DNA of 64,000 bases from Montifringilla adamsi (GCA_017590115.1 JAGGNK010009114.1:18807937-18871936); one strand, 5' to 3'; positions 12,301-27,300 are shown, counted from the stretch's first letter. A program made the numbers and translations. Notes: a model not told the origin generated them from the letters alone.

Positions 12301-15300
12301 AAAATATATTTTGTCTAGATACAATATTAACTTTCATGCAAAAAACAGTCTAGTGGGTTTGATCATCCAAAATGTGAAATATAAGGGAATCACTCAGTTT
12401 GAAAACAATAAGTATTCCCCCTAAAGACTTCTACCACATTCTATACAGTTTTGAAGTTAGTTAAGTCACCAAGCCAGCAGAGTGCAAATATTTCAGTGCT
12501 TGTAATGGCAACAGAAGCATCTGTGGTGGGGCTTTAAATACACTGGAAATCTGTTCTCAACTCTGATCTTAACTTGTAGTTGTAGTAATTTCTTTCTGTG
12601 ACACAACCCCTCTTTGCTTCTGTGTTTCTTATTGCAATAAAAAGCCTGAAATATTAAACATACAGAAGAATTCAATTAGAATTTATAAACCAGCAATAAT
12701 ATTATTATGCCTTCAATGTTCTAAATCCTTAAAGCTTAGTTTAAATAAGCATCATGTACCAGCTCCTTAAACAGTGTTAGCAATGTAAACAGTATTTAAA
12801 AATGCAAGAAGTTCAACTTTATAAAATTTACATCTGCAGGCTGTTAAAGGGGAATCTGGAAGAAATGTCAAACAATACTGTTCCTTGTGTACTCCACTGA
12901 AATAACAAGAAAGCTGCATCTGGAAACAGTTACTGGCACAGGACTTAAATAAATATTGCATTACCTTTAATGAACTAAATATTATTAATCAAGAGCCAGA
13001 TATAACAGTGTGCCATCCAGCTGGCTTGTAATGCAATTAATTTACCTTCTTGGGAGATGACAATGGATTTCGATGATTTGATGGCTTTGCTGTCTAGAGT
13101 CCAGGTGACAGCTGCAGGGGGATCAGAGGAAATCCGACATTGTAAGACCAATTTTTCACCATCAGCTACTTGAGCATCCTGAAGCTTCTCTGTAAAGGAG
13201 GGTGCTGTTCCTTTGCTTGCTGGTGGTTTGCTTGCTGGTGCTTTGTTTTCAGCTTTTTTCCCAATTATTCCGCCATCCACCACTGCACACCCACGTTCAC
13301 AGTTTCTGTCATTCTTCTCCTCTTTTTTCACTGCTGGTTTGGCAACGGGGGCTTGAGAATTGGGGGTCGCGTTCTGGGCTTCAGAGTTGGCACGAGCATT
13401 TGGTGCAGGGGTGCCAGCACTGCCATTCTCCGCAGGTGGCTTTTTCTTGGAGCCCAGCACAGACCTGAAATCTGTAACTGCAGGTTTAGGAGGTGGTGCC
13501 TTCTCTGGCAATGGGGTTTTTGGGGTGCCCTTCTTGGCCAGCACAGAGCGGAAGTCCACCTGCTGGGGAGCATGGACTTTCCTCTCCTCCTCTGACAAGG
13601 TCTTGGGTTTGACCTGCCGCTGCAGGTTTGCTCGGAAGTCCATTTGCTCGGCTGGGATTTCTTTCAGTTCCTCCTCAGAAAAACTTTTGGTGCTGACTTT
13701 CTTGCCTAAAATATCACGGAAATCGAGTTGTTCAGCTTCCTGCTGCCTCAGGCTCTCCTCTGTGTGCTCCCGAGTTTCCACTCGCCTCTTCAGCACGCCT
13801 CGGACGTCCTCCTGCTCTTCCTCAGCTACTCTGGTTACGCTGCTGTTCTTTTTGAAGCCACTTGTTCTACCAAATGTTAGTTTACCATGATCTCCACCAT
13901 CTCTTTGCTCTCCAGAGCTGGCTGATTCCCTCCCACTATGATCCGAAAAAGAAAAGAAAGAGAGAGCCAGGAAAGGGGCTGGTTTAAAAATGTCAGGGAA
14001 CAATCTCAGAGCAGGAACAAAATGTGTTTATAGAAGGGGAGGTTGATTAGAGGAGCATACTCCATTAGTTTATTGCATCAATGATGACTTCAGGAGCCAT
14101 ATAAGGGCACAAACAAAAAAAGATCTTCTCTACTCTGCCTTGGTACAATGTGCTTAGCTTGTATGATGAAAACAATTTGTTAGGTCACATTTGGGGATTA
14201 GGTTGAACAGCAGCCAGCCTGGGTCTGTAAGGGCAGGGAATTAACGGAGCAAAAAATAGAACCCACCCATGCAAGTCCCTGGGAAAAATACTCACTCTCT
14301 GAGCATTTCTGCTGTGGAAGCTGAACTCTCCCGCAGCATCAGAGACACCTGGCAGCTGCATTCTCCAACTTGGTTCCTGAAATATTTAAGTGAAATCAGA
14401 AAAACTGGGGTTTCTTCCTCTGTAATTTGCCTGAGCTGTGATTGTGTGTTGCACTAAAGCAGCTCATACTCAGTGTGGCATTCCCCTTTTCTATGCCCAT
14501 TATTGTAGGGATTGACTGAATGGATTTGGTCCCCATATATTTGGAGCCAAGCTATCTCAAATAGCTTTTACTGATCTGTTGCTGTCTGCACTGGGAACAA
14601 CATACTCCCTGAACAAAAATCAAAGCAATTTACAGAATGAAGCAGCTGCAAACAAACAAGCTAAAGGAAAATAAATACAAAAGCTGGAAAATCAAGACAG
14701 AGGAAAGGGCTATTTTACAAAGCTGAAAATCTTTCCAACTCTGCCTACTGTTTATTTATTCAAACCCAAGCTCTTAAGTTTTCTAATGTTAAGATATTAA
14801 AAACAGGGTCTCATTTCCTTCCCTCCCCTCTGGCCCAACCAATCAGCAAAACCCATCTACACGGATTGCTCCAGCCTGTACATGTTTATATTAAAAAACA
14901 TAAAAGTGTCACCATATATGGTGCTGAGTACTTATTCTTCCTTTTGCAGAGGAATACCACGGATGCCTTCTGGAAAGGGCTCCCATTAAAGAATTCATTT
15001 AAAGTGCTCCCCGCTCCCCTGCAGCTCCCTCCCTCCCGCAGATATATATCATTCTTCCAGCCCCAAACAGCTCTTCTCTGCTTAACACAGGAGATGCCAA
15101 AAGCAAAATTTAACTCCCCCAGGGCAGCAGTTGTGTAACTATTGCCACCACTCCCCTGACTGCTATTAAAAAACCAGACTTGAACTAATTAAGCACTAGA
15201 AATACCTTTTATTAGTGAAAACAGGTCTGTCCTTCCCAGTTTAGGTACAAGCTTGTAAATTAACTAGAAAATCCTGGATTATTTATCTTTTTTGAGCAAA

Positions 15301-18300
15301 AGTAATTTTTTGCTACTGAAAACACTTCCTGGACATGAGCAAAACACATCTGTTGGGGGGAGGCAGGTTTTCCCAGCTGTGTTCTGCTTTGAACTTGCTA
15401 GATAAGAGCACCTTCAAGTCCACTTAGCCCTGAAGTTTAAAACATGGACTCAGGACTGTTAGCTTGCCATAAATAAATTGTCTGGCCTGGTTTTTAAATA
15501 GAGCATGGAGAAACTTTCCTTGATATGGTACTGTTTGGGTGAAAAGACTCCTCTAATTTCACCCATATTTAACTTGCAGTGAAGGTAAGATAATTAACAC
15601 AGATAACAGAATCACAGATTCAGCACAAAACTTTGTCTTTATAAGAGCAATTAGTGCCATCACCTTTTCAGATAGATTTCCCTTGATTTCTATTGCTTCA
15701 GAAAAAGAAACAGTGGATCAGTCTAACATGAAAACTACAAAGAAATTGGTAGGTTTGATCAAAGTATCTGGACTGTAAAGTAAAGGCCTTGCTGATAGAA
15801 ACATATCTTAAGACCATTAATGACAAGAAACTGGAGGAATGTTTTTAACACTTTGATATCCAGTGAGTCAGAATATGTACACTACAAACTGCTATTGAAG
15901 GCAATCCATGAAGACAGCACTGAAAGCCACAACTCTCGTTTCCTTCAATACAAAAAACTATAACATCTGAGTACCAAACAGAAACTGTCCAAAGGGCAGG
16001 AGAGGATCCAAGTCAATGCAGAGAGTATTGAACTCAGGCCTGCACTGGAGACCTGCCATTCTTACTTACTGATATGTGTGGCCTCCATTTGGAAGCAAGA
16101 GAAATAGAAAGAAGCTAAGACAAATGGAAAGATAAATAAAAAGAATAGCACATCACCTCCTCCCAACATACTGATTGGCATAAAATTATGGCAGGGTAGC
16201 AACAATGCTGAAAACCTGTTGTTTTCATGTAATGCATTTCAAACTGGCCCCTTTTGCTGCTGTTGGTACTCATGAGATTTTTCTCTGCTTCTCTAAAGTT
16301 TTTAAAGAAAGCAGACACACTTGAGCTGCTCATTCACCAGTGCTGCAGGGCCTTGACAGGCTGCTGGTTTACCTGAAGAACCCTCCTGTTCAGGACTTCA
16401 AACCAATCCGAAGCTGACAAAGGACAAGCCATGCATGCTGAAGTACAGACAATTTGCAGAGTACATTAAATGTTGAGGCAGCCCTGCTCAGTTTCTGTCA
16501 TGATTGTTTGGCAAAAATATTTCTCCACAAAAATTGTGTCACCAGTGGGAGAGGTTGAAGTAACAGAGACAGCACTGTCCCAGGAGAGGAATTCAGGGAT
16601 ACTGCATGTGGTCCTGACCACTGTGAAGAATGGTAGCATTTCTGCAGGACCCATTTCTGCAAGGCATCTTTCCCTCTGCAAATTCTTTGCATAGGCAAAG
16701 AAGCAAATAAGGCAAGCAAAGTAAATCCTTCTAAAGTAAGCTATTTTTCACAGGGTTTGGAAAATAAAGGAGCGGGTAAGAAAGTAGGAGAGCATTTTGT
16801 TCTTTCTATTTTTAAAACCTTGGGAAGCACTTACAAATTATGGCAACACTGGGACATACAAGTACCTAGATGGAAAAATTATTCACAAGGTAGTTTTTTT
16901 GATCTTAATTATGATTTCTGAATCAAGTGAATGGCTGAAAACCAGATACTGGATACAAACCTTGAGTCTGTGTCTGTTCAAAAGTGTAGCCTTCCCACGG
17001 TAAGGCCTGCTCCCAGTGAAATAAAACTGATGATTTTAGGAGCAGGAACATACTCTTGTCTTCTGAACCCAGTGACAGAGTCTAAAAAGGTGAAGTTAAA
17101 AACACCGACCCAGCTTGGAGATCACAGGATGGAAAAAGAGAAACAAGCCAAGAAAAATGAAGAAGGATGGAGTGATTTAGATACCAATTTCAATCAAGAA
17201 GAATTCCAGAATCTTGGTAAATAATTTTTACATTTACACAATTTCAGAATCTAGGCAAGGCAAAGATGCAGAGGGGCTGTTAGAAAAAAGAGAGCCTTGC
17301 AAGTACATGGGTACATCTTCAAGTCTTTCACATCTCTTCTGTTTTGAATCTTGGCAATAACATTACTTGTGCAGCTTGAGGTTCTCTGTGTTGGCATTTT
17401 GTCAACAAAACCCAGACAGATCTTAGTGGCTCTGTTATTGTGGAATAATGATAGACATGGATAAAACCTGTGTTTAGTAGCTTTGCTATAAAGTAGTGCC
17501 TGGAAGTGTTTACTTTTGCAGGACTATTTTGTAGAATGCTCATGCACAGGACTTATCTTTAAAATGTCAAGGAATATTAATAAAAAAGCCCACCAAAAAC
17601 AAATAAAACCCCAGCTGCAAAGCTTGAGGCAATTTTAAAAATAGCCCTGTGTCCTATTGTGGGATCAGTTTTCCCTGGAATGGCTTTTATGTTCAAAATA
17701 TCTTGAAATACTAGTTTCTTGGCAGAACGTACTCAAATATTTTCACTGAACCTTAGATGAGACTTATTGTCTGCGTGTCCCTAGGAAGCACTCCCTGGAG
17801 GAACAGGAAAAAAAGCAGTTGTAATTATATTGGGGGGACGCACTGAAATTTCCTACCAGCCTACCAAGTGTGAAATAAATATTGCAGAGTAAATGACATT
17901 TTTTCAAGAATGAACTGAAAGGGGCGAAGAAGTTGGTCCCTACTTATAGCTGGTGCTTCAGTGCAGGTAACTGCAGATCTTCAGAAAGAAGTTTTGAAAC
18001 TTTCCTGTGAATTAAATGGAGAGACAGTCCAGACTGCATGAAGCTTTAGCCCCAAGAAAGCAACTAATCTACTAGATCACAACTCTAGCTGTATAAAGCA
18101 GAACAGCTCTACTGGCTTCAAAGAGAATGCACTGATTTACCTCACTTGAGTGTTTTGTCAAAAGCTTTTTATACCTGAAAGAACAATATTTTTATTTGCA
18201 TTTTGCAGCACTAGGTGGAAGGATGGAACAAGAAAGAGTAATGGCTTTCTTCTCTAAAAATAGGCAATGTATTAATAGGAGAAAACACAGTTTGAAAACT

Positions 18301-21300
18301 GAATTTTACAGAAAGACAGAGCTGTATTTACTGTTTAGCCTAATGAAATGTAATCTTAGGAGTGCTTTTTACATAACCTGAATTGCAGAGTGTTCAAAGT
18401 ACCACTGTTTTATAAAATTAATGTTTTCCCCTGATTTTAAGCAGATTATCAAAATGTCTAAATCAATACTAATCAACACTAACCAAACTTGTATGAAAGA
18501 TGGAGTGTGGGAGAAGAACACTTAATGTCTAAGAAGACAAAGGATAACAAAGCAGATAATTTGTTTAAGGAACTGCAGCATGATTTCTGACGTGTTTCAT
18601 GTTGATTGCATTGCTATAAAGATAAAGGTTTTGCTCAAATATCCCAGTTTCTGTCCAGTTCTCACATTTATGATGTACACACTGAAAGAATACAGAAAAG
18701 TCACATTGGGATAACAGGATACCAGTGCCCGCATCACTGGAATGATAGGAGAGGAAATAGGCATCTTTGTTTTTCTGAGTAAGGGAAAGGATTTTTATTT
18801 TCCATTTTAAGCATTTTGAAGGCTGTAAAATGTCCAAATTTCAATAGATGAACTGCAGAAGTGGGTGAATCTGTTCTTTTAATATTTATGCAGCACTGTT
18901 CCTCGAAGCTTGAGACGTAACAAGCTCAATGGAACATTATTAAGATAATTAAAATGAAAAATACAAATGTAGAGGAATCTAATGTAGGCCTGCGTAGGTT
19001 TAAAAAAAGGACCAGGAGGGGCTACGTTGACTACTCTTCTAAAATCCAGACTTAGCAGTCTGCTAAATAGTAAAAGGCAAAGCAAAGACGTATTCTAAAT
19101 AATGCTGAGGGATAGTAAGACGGAAAGCCAACCAGCAATCATGGCTAGATCACACCGGATCACACTGGGCTCCACATCCTTATCAGCTCACTCTAACTAA
19201 AGGAGAAAGAACCAGCAAGAGTCAAACAGATCTTTTGTTAAACACACATTTTTATGACCAAAGTTTTAATTTGTAAGCAGCCAACACAACAGAAGAATTA
19301 TGGAGGTACCAGGACAGAATTTAGAGATTAAGAATAATGGAGAACAAAATGGGAAAATAATTAACACTAGTAGGAAACTGTGCCTGGACTAAATTAAGAG
19401 AGTAGGAGAAGGAGTGACTCCCTAAGAGCAGCAATGCAAACTGCTTCTAAAATTAATATGTGAAAAGGAGCAGCACATTTTATTTGAAACGAAAATGATT
19501 ATGTTTAAAAATAGCCTACTGTCAACTCGGTAAACTCTTTAGTGAATTGACTTATGTTTTCTCAGTTATTCCATATTTGTTAATGGAGTTTGTAGAAGTT
19601 TTTGAGAGAAAGACACAAAACACAGCTCTCTTCCTCTCAGGTGCTGATAAAACAGTTTCTGACTATATAAACACTTCTTAATCAAGTATTCAAGACAAAT
19701 GCAACCAGTTCAACAGCTATTTAATCAAGACTATTTAGTGCTGAAGATTACTGCAACTCTATTGCAAACCTGAAGTTACACAGCTGACTTTGGCTCCTTG
19801 GATATCCGAGGCTGTTACCTCTCTGTCACTCATGGTACACAACCAGTGCCTAAAAACATATGACTTTCTGTTCTCTGAACATTAACTGGAATTTTACAAG
19901 TGAGAGCAGGGTAAAATGAGGTAGCAGCATTCCCTTTGCTCTAATTGCAGCATAGCATTACTCATTATGGATTAGAAAAAGCCAGCATATATGCACTGAT
20001 CTTTGTGGGTTCCCCAGTTATTTCTGCAGTGAAAGGATTAGGGAATAGCTGCAACTAGCATGTAATCTGCTGTGCTGTTTTCTAGATACAAATTTACTTT
20101 TTCTCCTTCCTCCCCAAAATTCCTCTCATCTACTAATTGTCTGAAATAATTTATTTTCTAAGTGTACATTCTAGAGTTATGATAATATCAGACTTCTACT
20201 TTGAAAAAAGGGTTCTAGTGTTGATTTTGGCCTGAGTGATCACCAACTACACCTGATCAATATGGTCAACTTCCTACATCATTCCCAACAAAACTCTACA
20301 CAAAGCTCTCTTGGCTCTCTGTCCTCTTTCATTCTTCCACCCCTGAAGTTTTGCTGAAATATGTCGTTCTCTTTTCAGTTCAAGTGAAACCACCAGCATA
20401 TCATAGGAGAAGATGCTCATGCCCAGGGCACACACACTGAGGTGTGGAAATGTACCAGCAGAAGGTAGGAGTTCTCACAGTTTCTGCTCTCTCCTGTCGA
20501 GGTTGGTGACCTGAATGAAATTGAACTGGCATTTCTAATCCTGCCAGAGATACTGAGTGGTAGAAGCCCCCCTGATCCTCAAAGGAAAAGAAATGCAAGG
20601 ATTTCTGTAGACATGACCTGCTCAAATGAGCATTATGAATGTCCCAGATGACCTGGGCCAATTGCAAAAGAGCCAGCTCTGAAATGAGCCAGTTCACAGC
20701 TTATTGCAGACTACAAAGCGCCTAAATCTACTGAAGAGCTGATTTGCAAGGAGAACTTGAAGAGCTGGATTTGCAAGAAGGTCATAGCACATGCAGCTCT
20801 ACCTACATAAATGTTATTAATAAGACTTGAAATTAAGTACAGAAAAACATTACAGGAAATCTTGATATTCAACAGCTATAATTTTCTAAAATGCCCTTTT
20901 CTGGTGAAAAGTCAGTGCCTCATTTGACTTTAAGCACTAAAATATACTGAAGCTAGTTTGTGTCTGCCTGTGATAGTCCACGAAAACATACCTTCCAGCT
21001 AAGAGACATCTACATAGTGGCATATCCATAATTTGGGCCACACTGGTTGGAAAAAAAACCCTATAACTATAAAAAATTAAACTCTATGTTTACAAGCTAA
21101 ATAGCTTGGATTTATTAAGAAATTCCCTCCTTTCTAGCATTAAGGAGATATGAGTACTTTATTTTCAAGTAGGCAAAGGGCAATTCAGACTAGTACACCT
21201 GGACTAAAAAGTGAGTATGTTGAGCAAACCAAATAATTTTTTTCCAGTGTAATAGACTCAAATGTCCATGATGATGAAGTAATTTTAATAAAGAAAGGCA

Positions 21301-24300
21301 GAAACACTGGCCAAGTAAAGCAACTACATCCATACACAGTAAATAGCATAGAATGATTTCCATTGCAGGTGGAAAGTGCTGTGGCACTTTCTACAAGGTA
21401 AGGAATAGCAAATCTAACTCTTCATTTAAAGCACAATTATTCTACCAGAATAAAATAAAATTAAATTCAAAACAACTCTTCCACATTTTGCAGAAATGAC
21501 AAGATGTCCAAAGCATCAAGGTGCCTCATTTCAAAGAAACATCAGCAAAAGGAGACTTACAAGATTCAGACATTTCAAACATGGCCAGGAAACACTTTTC
21601 CCCCTTAAAGGTATGGATCTTGAGTAAGAGAGACAGTTTGTTCCCATGAAAAGAGGCATCCTTACAAATACCTAGAGAGATGCCAAACATGATAAACAAT
21701 AGCTCCAAAACTCAGGACATTGATTGTGGTTTTCCTTGCTAGAAATTTCTTGCCACATTGCTGCCACAAAGGTTCATTTTACAGGATCACAAAAAGAAGC
21801 CATACTGCTTTGTCCTTTTTTCTGACTCTTCTTGTGTTTTCTCTATTCTCTTGGAGTTTCATTAAGTTTTTTTTTATCCCTCAGAAATATTCTGTTCCTT
21901 TCATACTCTAATGTTCCACTTGAAGAGGATGGAATCTCTTGTCTTTCAGTGGGAATTGTAAGTGGAGGATAAATATAACTAATTGGTGTTTTTTTCTAAT
22001 ATAACTAATTGGTTCTTTTTCACAGCCAACATACCTGAGCTGAATTTCATACTGCCCTGCATGACGAGACTGCACATTCCGCAAGACCAGTGTGAAGATG
22101 TCTTCATTTTGCAGGATTTCACATGCTGCTCCTGGCATTATTTCCTTTCCATCTTTAAACCAGTGAACAGTGGGGAAAGGATCTCCAGCAATGGCACAGG
22201 ATATCAGGACATTTTGCCCAGGAGCTGCTGTCACTGATCTCGGTTTGCTAATGAACCAGGGCTGAATACCATCCTGAGGCTCTGTAGTTTACAAACACAG
22301 TTTACAAATCAGAAGAAAATGCCAAGCTTGAATGTCACCACTAAGCTAACTAATTTCAGGGAAGGCAATCACAGGCAAGGAAAGTTATTTTGAACATGCA
22401 TGGTATAAGTTTTTAATCGGAAAATAAGTCAGACTTTAATTTTGGAAGTAACTTGTGTTCATACTAAAATTAATCATTTACTTGGCACTTTACTGGCTCG
22501 ATCCAAGCTTATATTAAGAGCAAAACAAAGGGACTTTAAAGCTGCCCTAAAAGGAATCTTGGAGATTTGTCCTTAGAGAATAGGGGTAGGAATAGCTTTA
22601 CGGGCAAGTAACAGTACTATGACTGCTGTGCAGTTGAGAGCTCATGCAATAAATCATCATTAACAATTGCATAAAATTGCATTTAATATAGAGGACTGAC
22701 CCCAAGGCCGGATCTCTGGGGGGGATTGGAGGAGAGAGGAAGGCCTGAATTCAGAGCAGACAGTGGCAACAGACTAAACAGCTCTCTCAACCACTGCAGA
22801 TAAGATATTCTACATTTAAAATAATAAAAGTCTCACAGTGACTTCCACTAATTCTCAGTAGTGGTTATGAGGAAATGTCAATATTCAGTAATAGTAGAAG
22901 AAGTCTCTGTCACAAAGGTAGTGTGTGCCCAGTCACAGGAAGTTTGTAAGTACGTGAGTGTTTGCTGTGGGGTTAACATCATGGGGGAAGATTCAAAGCC
23001 AAATTGTTTGCAGCTAGTTCTCAGATTGCAGAAATCATGTCTTCCTTACCTGCTACCACTACAATGCTAACATTAAAGCCAAGACACCTAGCTCCTAGAA
23101 AGCTTTTTCAAAGACTAAGGACTACAATTAGAAACAAAAACATTAAAAGGTTTACTTTTAAGCCTGATAGTTATAATCTAAAGCTGCATTTTACAGAAGT
23201 TTTGCACTGTCCCTAGAAAAAGGACTCAGGAATGCATTTTTGAAATAGTAACATAATGTTCCAGAGTGAAAATATTTTTTTAAGCTGCTTCTGCTCAATA
23301 TCCTTTTTAATTCAGATGCAGAGACTGAGAACTTGAGCGTCCTTCACAACAAACCTTATAAACACTCATGTATTTAAATGGACATTCCTCCAGCACATTA
23401 GAATAATAATTTTCTTTCACCATTTTATAAGGTGAAGAGGAACTTTATACCTTGAACTGTCAATGTAGCCTGTGTTTGACTTTCTCCTACTTCATTCCAG
23501 GCTTCGCAGGTGTATTTGCCTGTATCTTCAGGAAACACCTCCTGGATGTACAGACTGTACTCATTGCCTTTCTTCTCAAAGTGGAAATCTTCTGTCTCCT
23601 GGATTTCTTTCCCATTATGCAGCCAGATAATTTCAGGAGGTGGGTTAGCTAAAAATAAGCAAGCAACAAAAATCTGAGACACACACAAAACCCCACCATA
23701 TGTCAATTAAGAAAAGGAATGAGTTTGGGGATTTTTGCCACCTGATTCTGCAATTTCATCTTCAAAACATTCAGGAATTTCTATTATTAACTCTGTCAAT
23801 GCTGTGTAATGTGAAATGGTATGTACTATTATGATTAAAATACAAATGAATAAGGGAAGCATGTATACAATGTGAGAGGGAGAATGAGTTCTAGACACCA
23901 CAAAGATGGTTATTAGGAGTTTCTGATACCAAATTTCATACCAGGACTGCTCTTTCTGTAGCACTAATCTTACCCCAGCTGACAAGAACTCAATCTTTTT
24001 TGTTCACAACAAAAGCTATTACAAGTCCACTTCAACAAGAGGACTTGTAATAAACTTATAAGCTTACTTACCCATATTAAACTTATATCATTATATCATT
24101 CCAATCAAGAAACACTTCTACAGGTCTGAACATGTTAAAAATGGACAATGTTCAGCCATTGTTGAAGATCACATTTGACCAACCTAGCTTTTAAAAACTG
24201 GTTCCTAGAAATATTATTTCCAAATGCAAAGACACCTACTAAAAATATGGGGAAAATCCCACACTTTGCAGGAGGATCTAAATTTTTAAGTAATACTTTT

Positions 24301-27300
24301 CTGTAGCTACACACCTGATACCTCCACAGTCATTATCACCTGACTTCCATCCATTACTTTGAGGTCAGTCAGGCCCTGAAGGAAGATGGGTGCAAAAGTC
24401 TTGTTTAACTTTGCAGCCTGTGCACTCTCTGCCTTCTTGCTGCTCTTCTTTTCTGTAAAGTCAAAAAAAGAACAAAAGGGGTCTCTTACTGGGATTTTCA
24501 TGACAAACTTTAACTGACCTTAGGCTCAACAGGATTTTAAGACAGTGGTTTTGTTTCAGCGCTCAGAAGGCAAAAATAACTGAAACCACCTAATATAGCT
24601 GTTTTGCCTTGCCAGTATTCCAAGCAGAAAGACAAGACACAGGAATGGAACTGTCCTCCTTCTGAGAATCCATTTAAGTCATTGTTAACAGATATCAGAG
24701 AGTATCACTGAGAAATCACACTCATTTTTCCCGAAGTACACATGCTCAGGAAAAAAAAAAAAAAAAATAAGCAAAGCAACCCAAAAACTTGTAACTAAAA
24801 ATTCAGTGTCTGTAATCACAGCTAAATTAATCAGAAAACCCCAGGGGATGTTACAAGTTGCCATTGCTGTGATTGATGAGTTAGAAATGTGAGCTCATTG
24901 CAGCATGGGATTTGTAACTCTGTAAGTAATTACAAACCATTTAGATTGTTAGATGGTCAATATCCAATAGGTTTGAGTTCACACACTCCTCTCCTGTACT
25001 TCACTTTGGCAATTGATTGATGATGGGAAAGACTGAAACCTCAGGTTGTCAATATATATCACAAAACCCACTGCTGGATCAGGGCTTTTAAAATTTTTCT
25101 TTTGAGACTGTGCAATCAAATGCTGAGGGAATTTAGAATTAAATAATCCACTCTTACGTGTTTTTGTGATATGTTATTTCCAGTAGCCACAGCTATTCAG
25201 AGGCTATGAAACAAGACCATTTAACTGTGATCTATATGGTACAGTAGACCAGGAAGTCTACTGTTCTAAAAACCTGAGCAAAGACACTTCTGAAGCCAAA
25301 CAATGATCATGACCAAACATAAAAAGTCATAAATATTTACCAGTCCCTTGGATACATTTTTTGTTTGGTTTAGCTTGTGTTGAGACTTCTTACGTCTTGC
25401 CTTTAAAATTCCACCCTATGTTCTATCCACATGTGAAAATATTTTTATTTTGCTTATCCCTACCTTCAAAATTCTCAAAGGAACATCAAGCACACCCAAA
25501 ATAGTATTACAGCAACAGAAAGTGCCAGAAAACCACAATTCATAAAATTAGTGATTAGGTAAAAAAGACTGCAACTCACTGAGAAAGCCCACTGAACCTC
25601 CTGGAGGTAAAAAGTTAAGTTTGTACTGGGGTAATTTGAGCTCAACATAAATTTGGAAGCAGCCTGGAGGGGGAGTTTTTCCTCTTCTCTAGCAAAGTTT
25701 TTTCTAGCCAAAGTCTTGTTTCACTGGCTCATACTGCAGGTCTTGGCACTGAGCAGGGAGACATTGATGCATGTGAGAATGGAAATACGGGACCTGAGTG
25801 AGACCCATTTGGATTGGTGCTATGGAAGCACTGATCAGCCTTAGGGCTTCCCAAGCACCTGCTTGGAAGTGACTAATGCTGTACAGAAAATAGCCAAGAA
25901 GTTGGTGGAAACTCATCTAGAGAAATAAACTCCTGTGGTTCAGCATAGCCCATAGCCCTCTGTTTTGTAACGGTTACTCAGAGAAGCTGCTGTACTAAGC
26001 AATATCAGCACGGGCACCTTCACTGCTCTAATGCCTTGCAGGAAATCCCTTTGTCCCTCAAAGTGAAACTTTGTCTCACAAAATGTGGGGGAAAGTTTCT
26101 AAGTTCCTAGACTTAGAAAAAATTAAAGTTACTGACAACTTTAGTTTCTCACAGATGTTTTACACAAGACTACACAGTCCATTTTAATGCTGTTATTTAG
26201 TCTAAAATCATTGCGTTTTCTCAGAAGGGACTGGTACAATCATGCAGAGGCCAAATTACAAAGCCTGAATGTTAACTATTTTCAAATTCTTCCAAAGCTT
26301 GTAAATGCTTTCAGTTGTTTATTTATGATAGCACTATGCAGTGACTCAGTGTTTGTCTGATGAATGCTTGAACACTTCACAATTTTACAATGAAATAGCA
26401 GTACTCTACATATAATATACCTAAGGGCTCCTTCAATTTTAGCCTTACAGGTCTTTAGAAAAACAGCAATAAAATTGATTTTGGAGTGAAAAGATGGGAT
26501 GCTGATCATTTGAGATTAAGCAAATAACTCCTATTCCTATTTATGTTGAAAAGATATTGTGTGATTTTGCTTCCTTTTGAAAACACCTGTCTTTATTTTG
26601 ATAGTAAAATATTTAAAGGAAAGCCATACATGAAAAACTAGAAACTGCAAAAGGGTGGCTTCAAGTGCAACAACCATAGAAGTACACATTCCCTGGCCAC
26701 TGCTAGATGCTTGCTAGTTTCATACATCAGGAACAAAATCCATGACCTGTACCAGGAAAATAGTAGGGAAGCAGAAATGAAAACAGGACACAAATAAGAA
26801 AAATGCACAGAAAGTCCTGGCCAGGATTAATGCTTGCTTTCCCACATTCCTCCAAAGTCCCTTTGACCACATAAACTCTGCTGGGCTTCCAAAATCCATA
26901 TGCTCTCAGAGAGTGCTGGCTTCAGAGCCCAGAGTAGGAGGACAGGAGGAAAGGAAGAAGGCAGAGGCAAAGCTCCCACATGAGATACTGCAAGTCACTG
27001 TGCTTCTAGCTGAAACACCCTCTTTCGTAACATTGCAGGGTCCTTCTGCTGCCAAAACTACGGACAATAAAAATACGGCACATCTGGCATCAGAAAGGAA
27101 ATCTGGAACCTAAGGAAAATTTTGTTTGACATTAGCATAAAGGCATGACTTCATTATGTATCTATGCATCCTCAAGCTTATTCAACTGAATGTGAAAAAA
27201 GAGGAGATCTGATCTCTGTCTATTATGTTAATGCTCTCTAATCGCCCACAGCCATTTAATAGCTCCCTCATCACTCTTAATTCTTACTGCTCTCACGTAG

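Larger units (their letters stand above)
14377..22034 (-). other. Intron between MYLK exons L and M, 7.7 kb
   Basis: The candidate smooth-muscle promoter is near its 3' end in transcript sense (14885-14921), with a CArG-like element at about 14530. A 16-base direct repeat is at its 5' end. No other gene was recognised. Confidence 0.85.

Noticed and set aside
13170..13890. Long plus-strand open frames of 141 and 176 codons
   Set aside because: They are antisense to exon N, which is a clear MYLK exon; the openness comes from its GC-rich codon composition.
15606..15622. agaatcacagattcag, resembling a reversed CR1 tail
   Set aside because: Fewer than 20 bases with no neighbouring CR1 similarity.
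20401..20697. A 98-codon minus-strand open frame in the L-M intron
   Set aside because: No similarity recognised, and it is not needed for phase continuity between exons L and M.
24751..24768. Runs of A or T (also about 31879, 43839, 29903) as retroposon tails
   Set aside because: No adjacent gene-like sequence or target-site duplication was recognised; simple homopolymer tracts.
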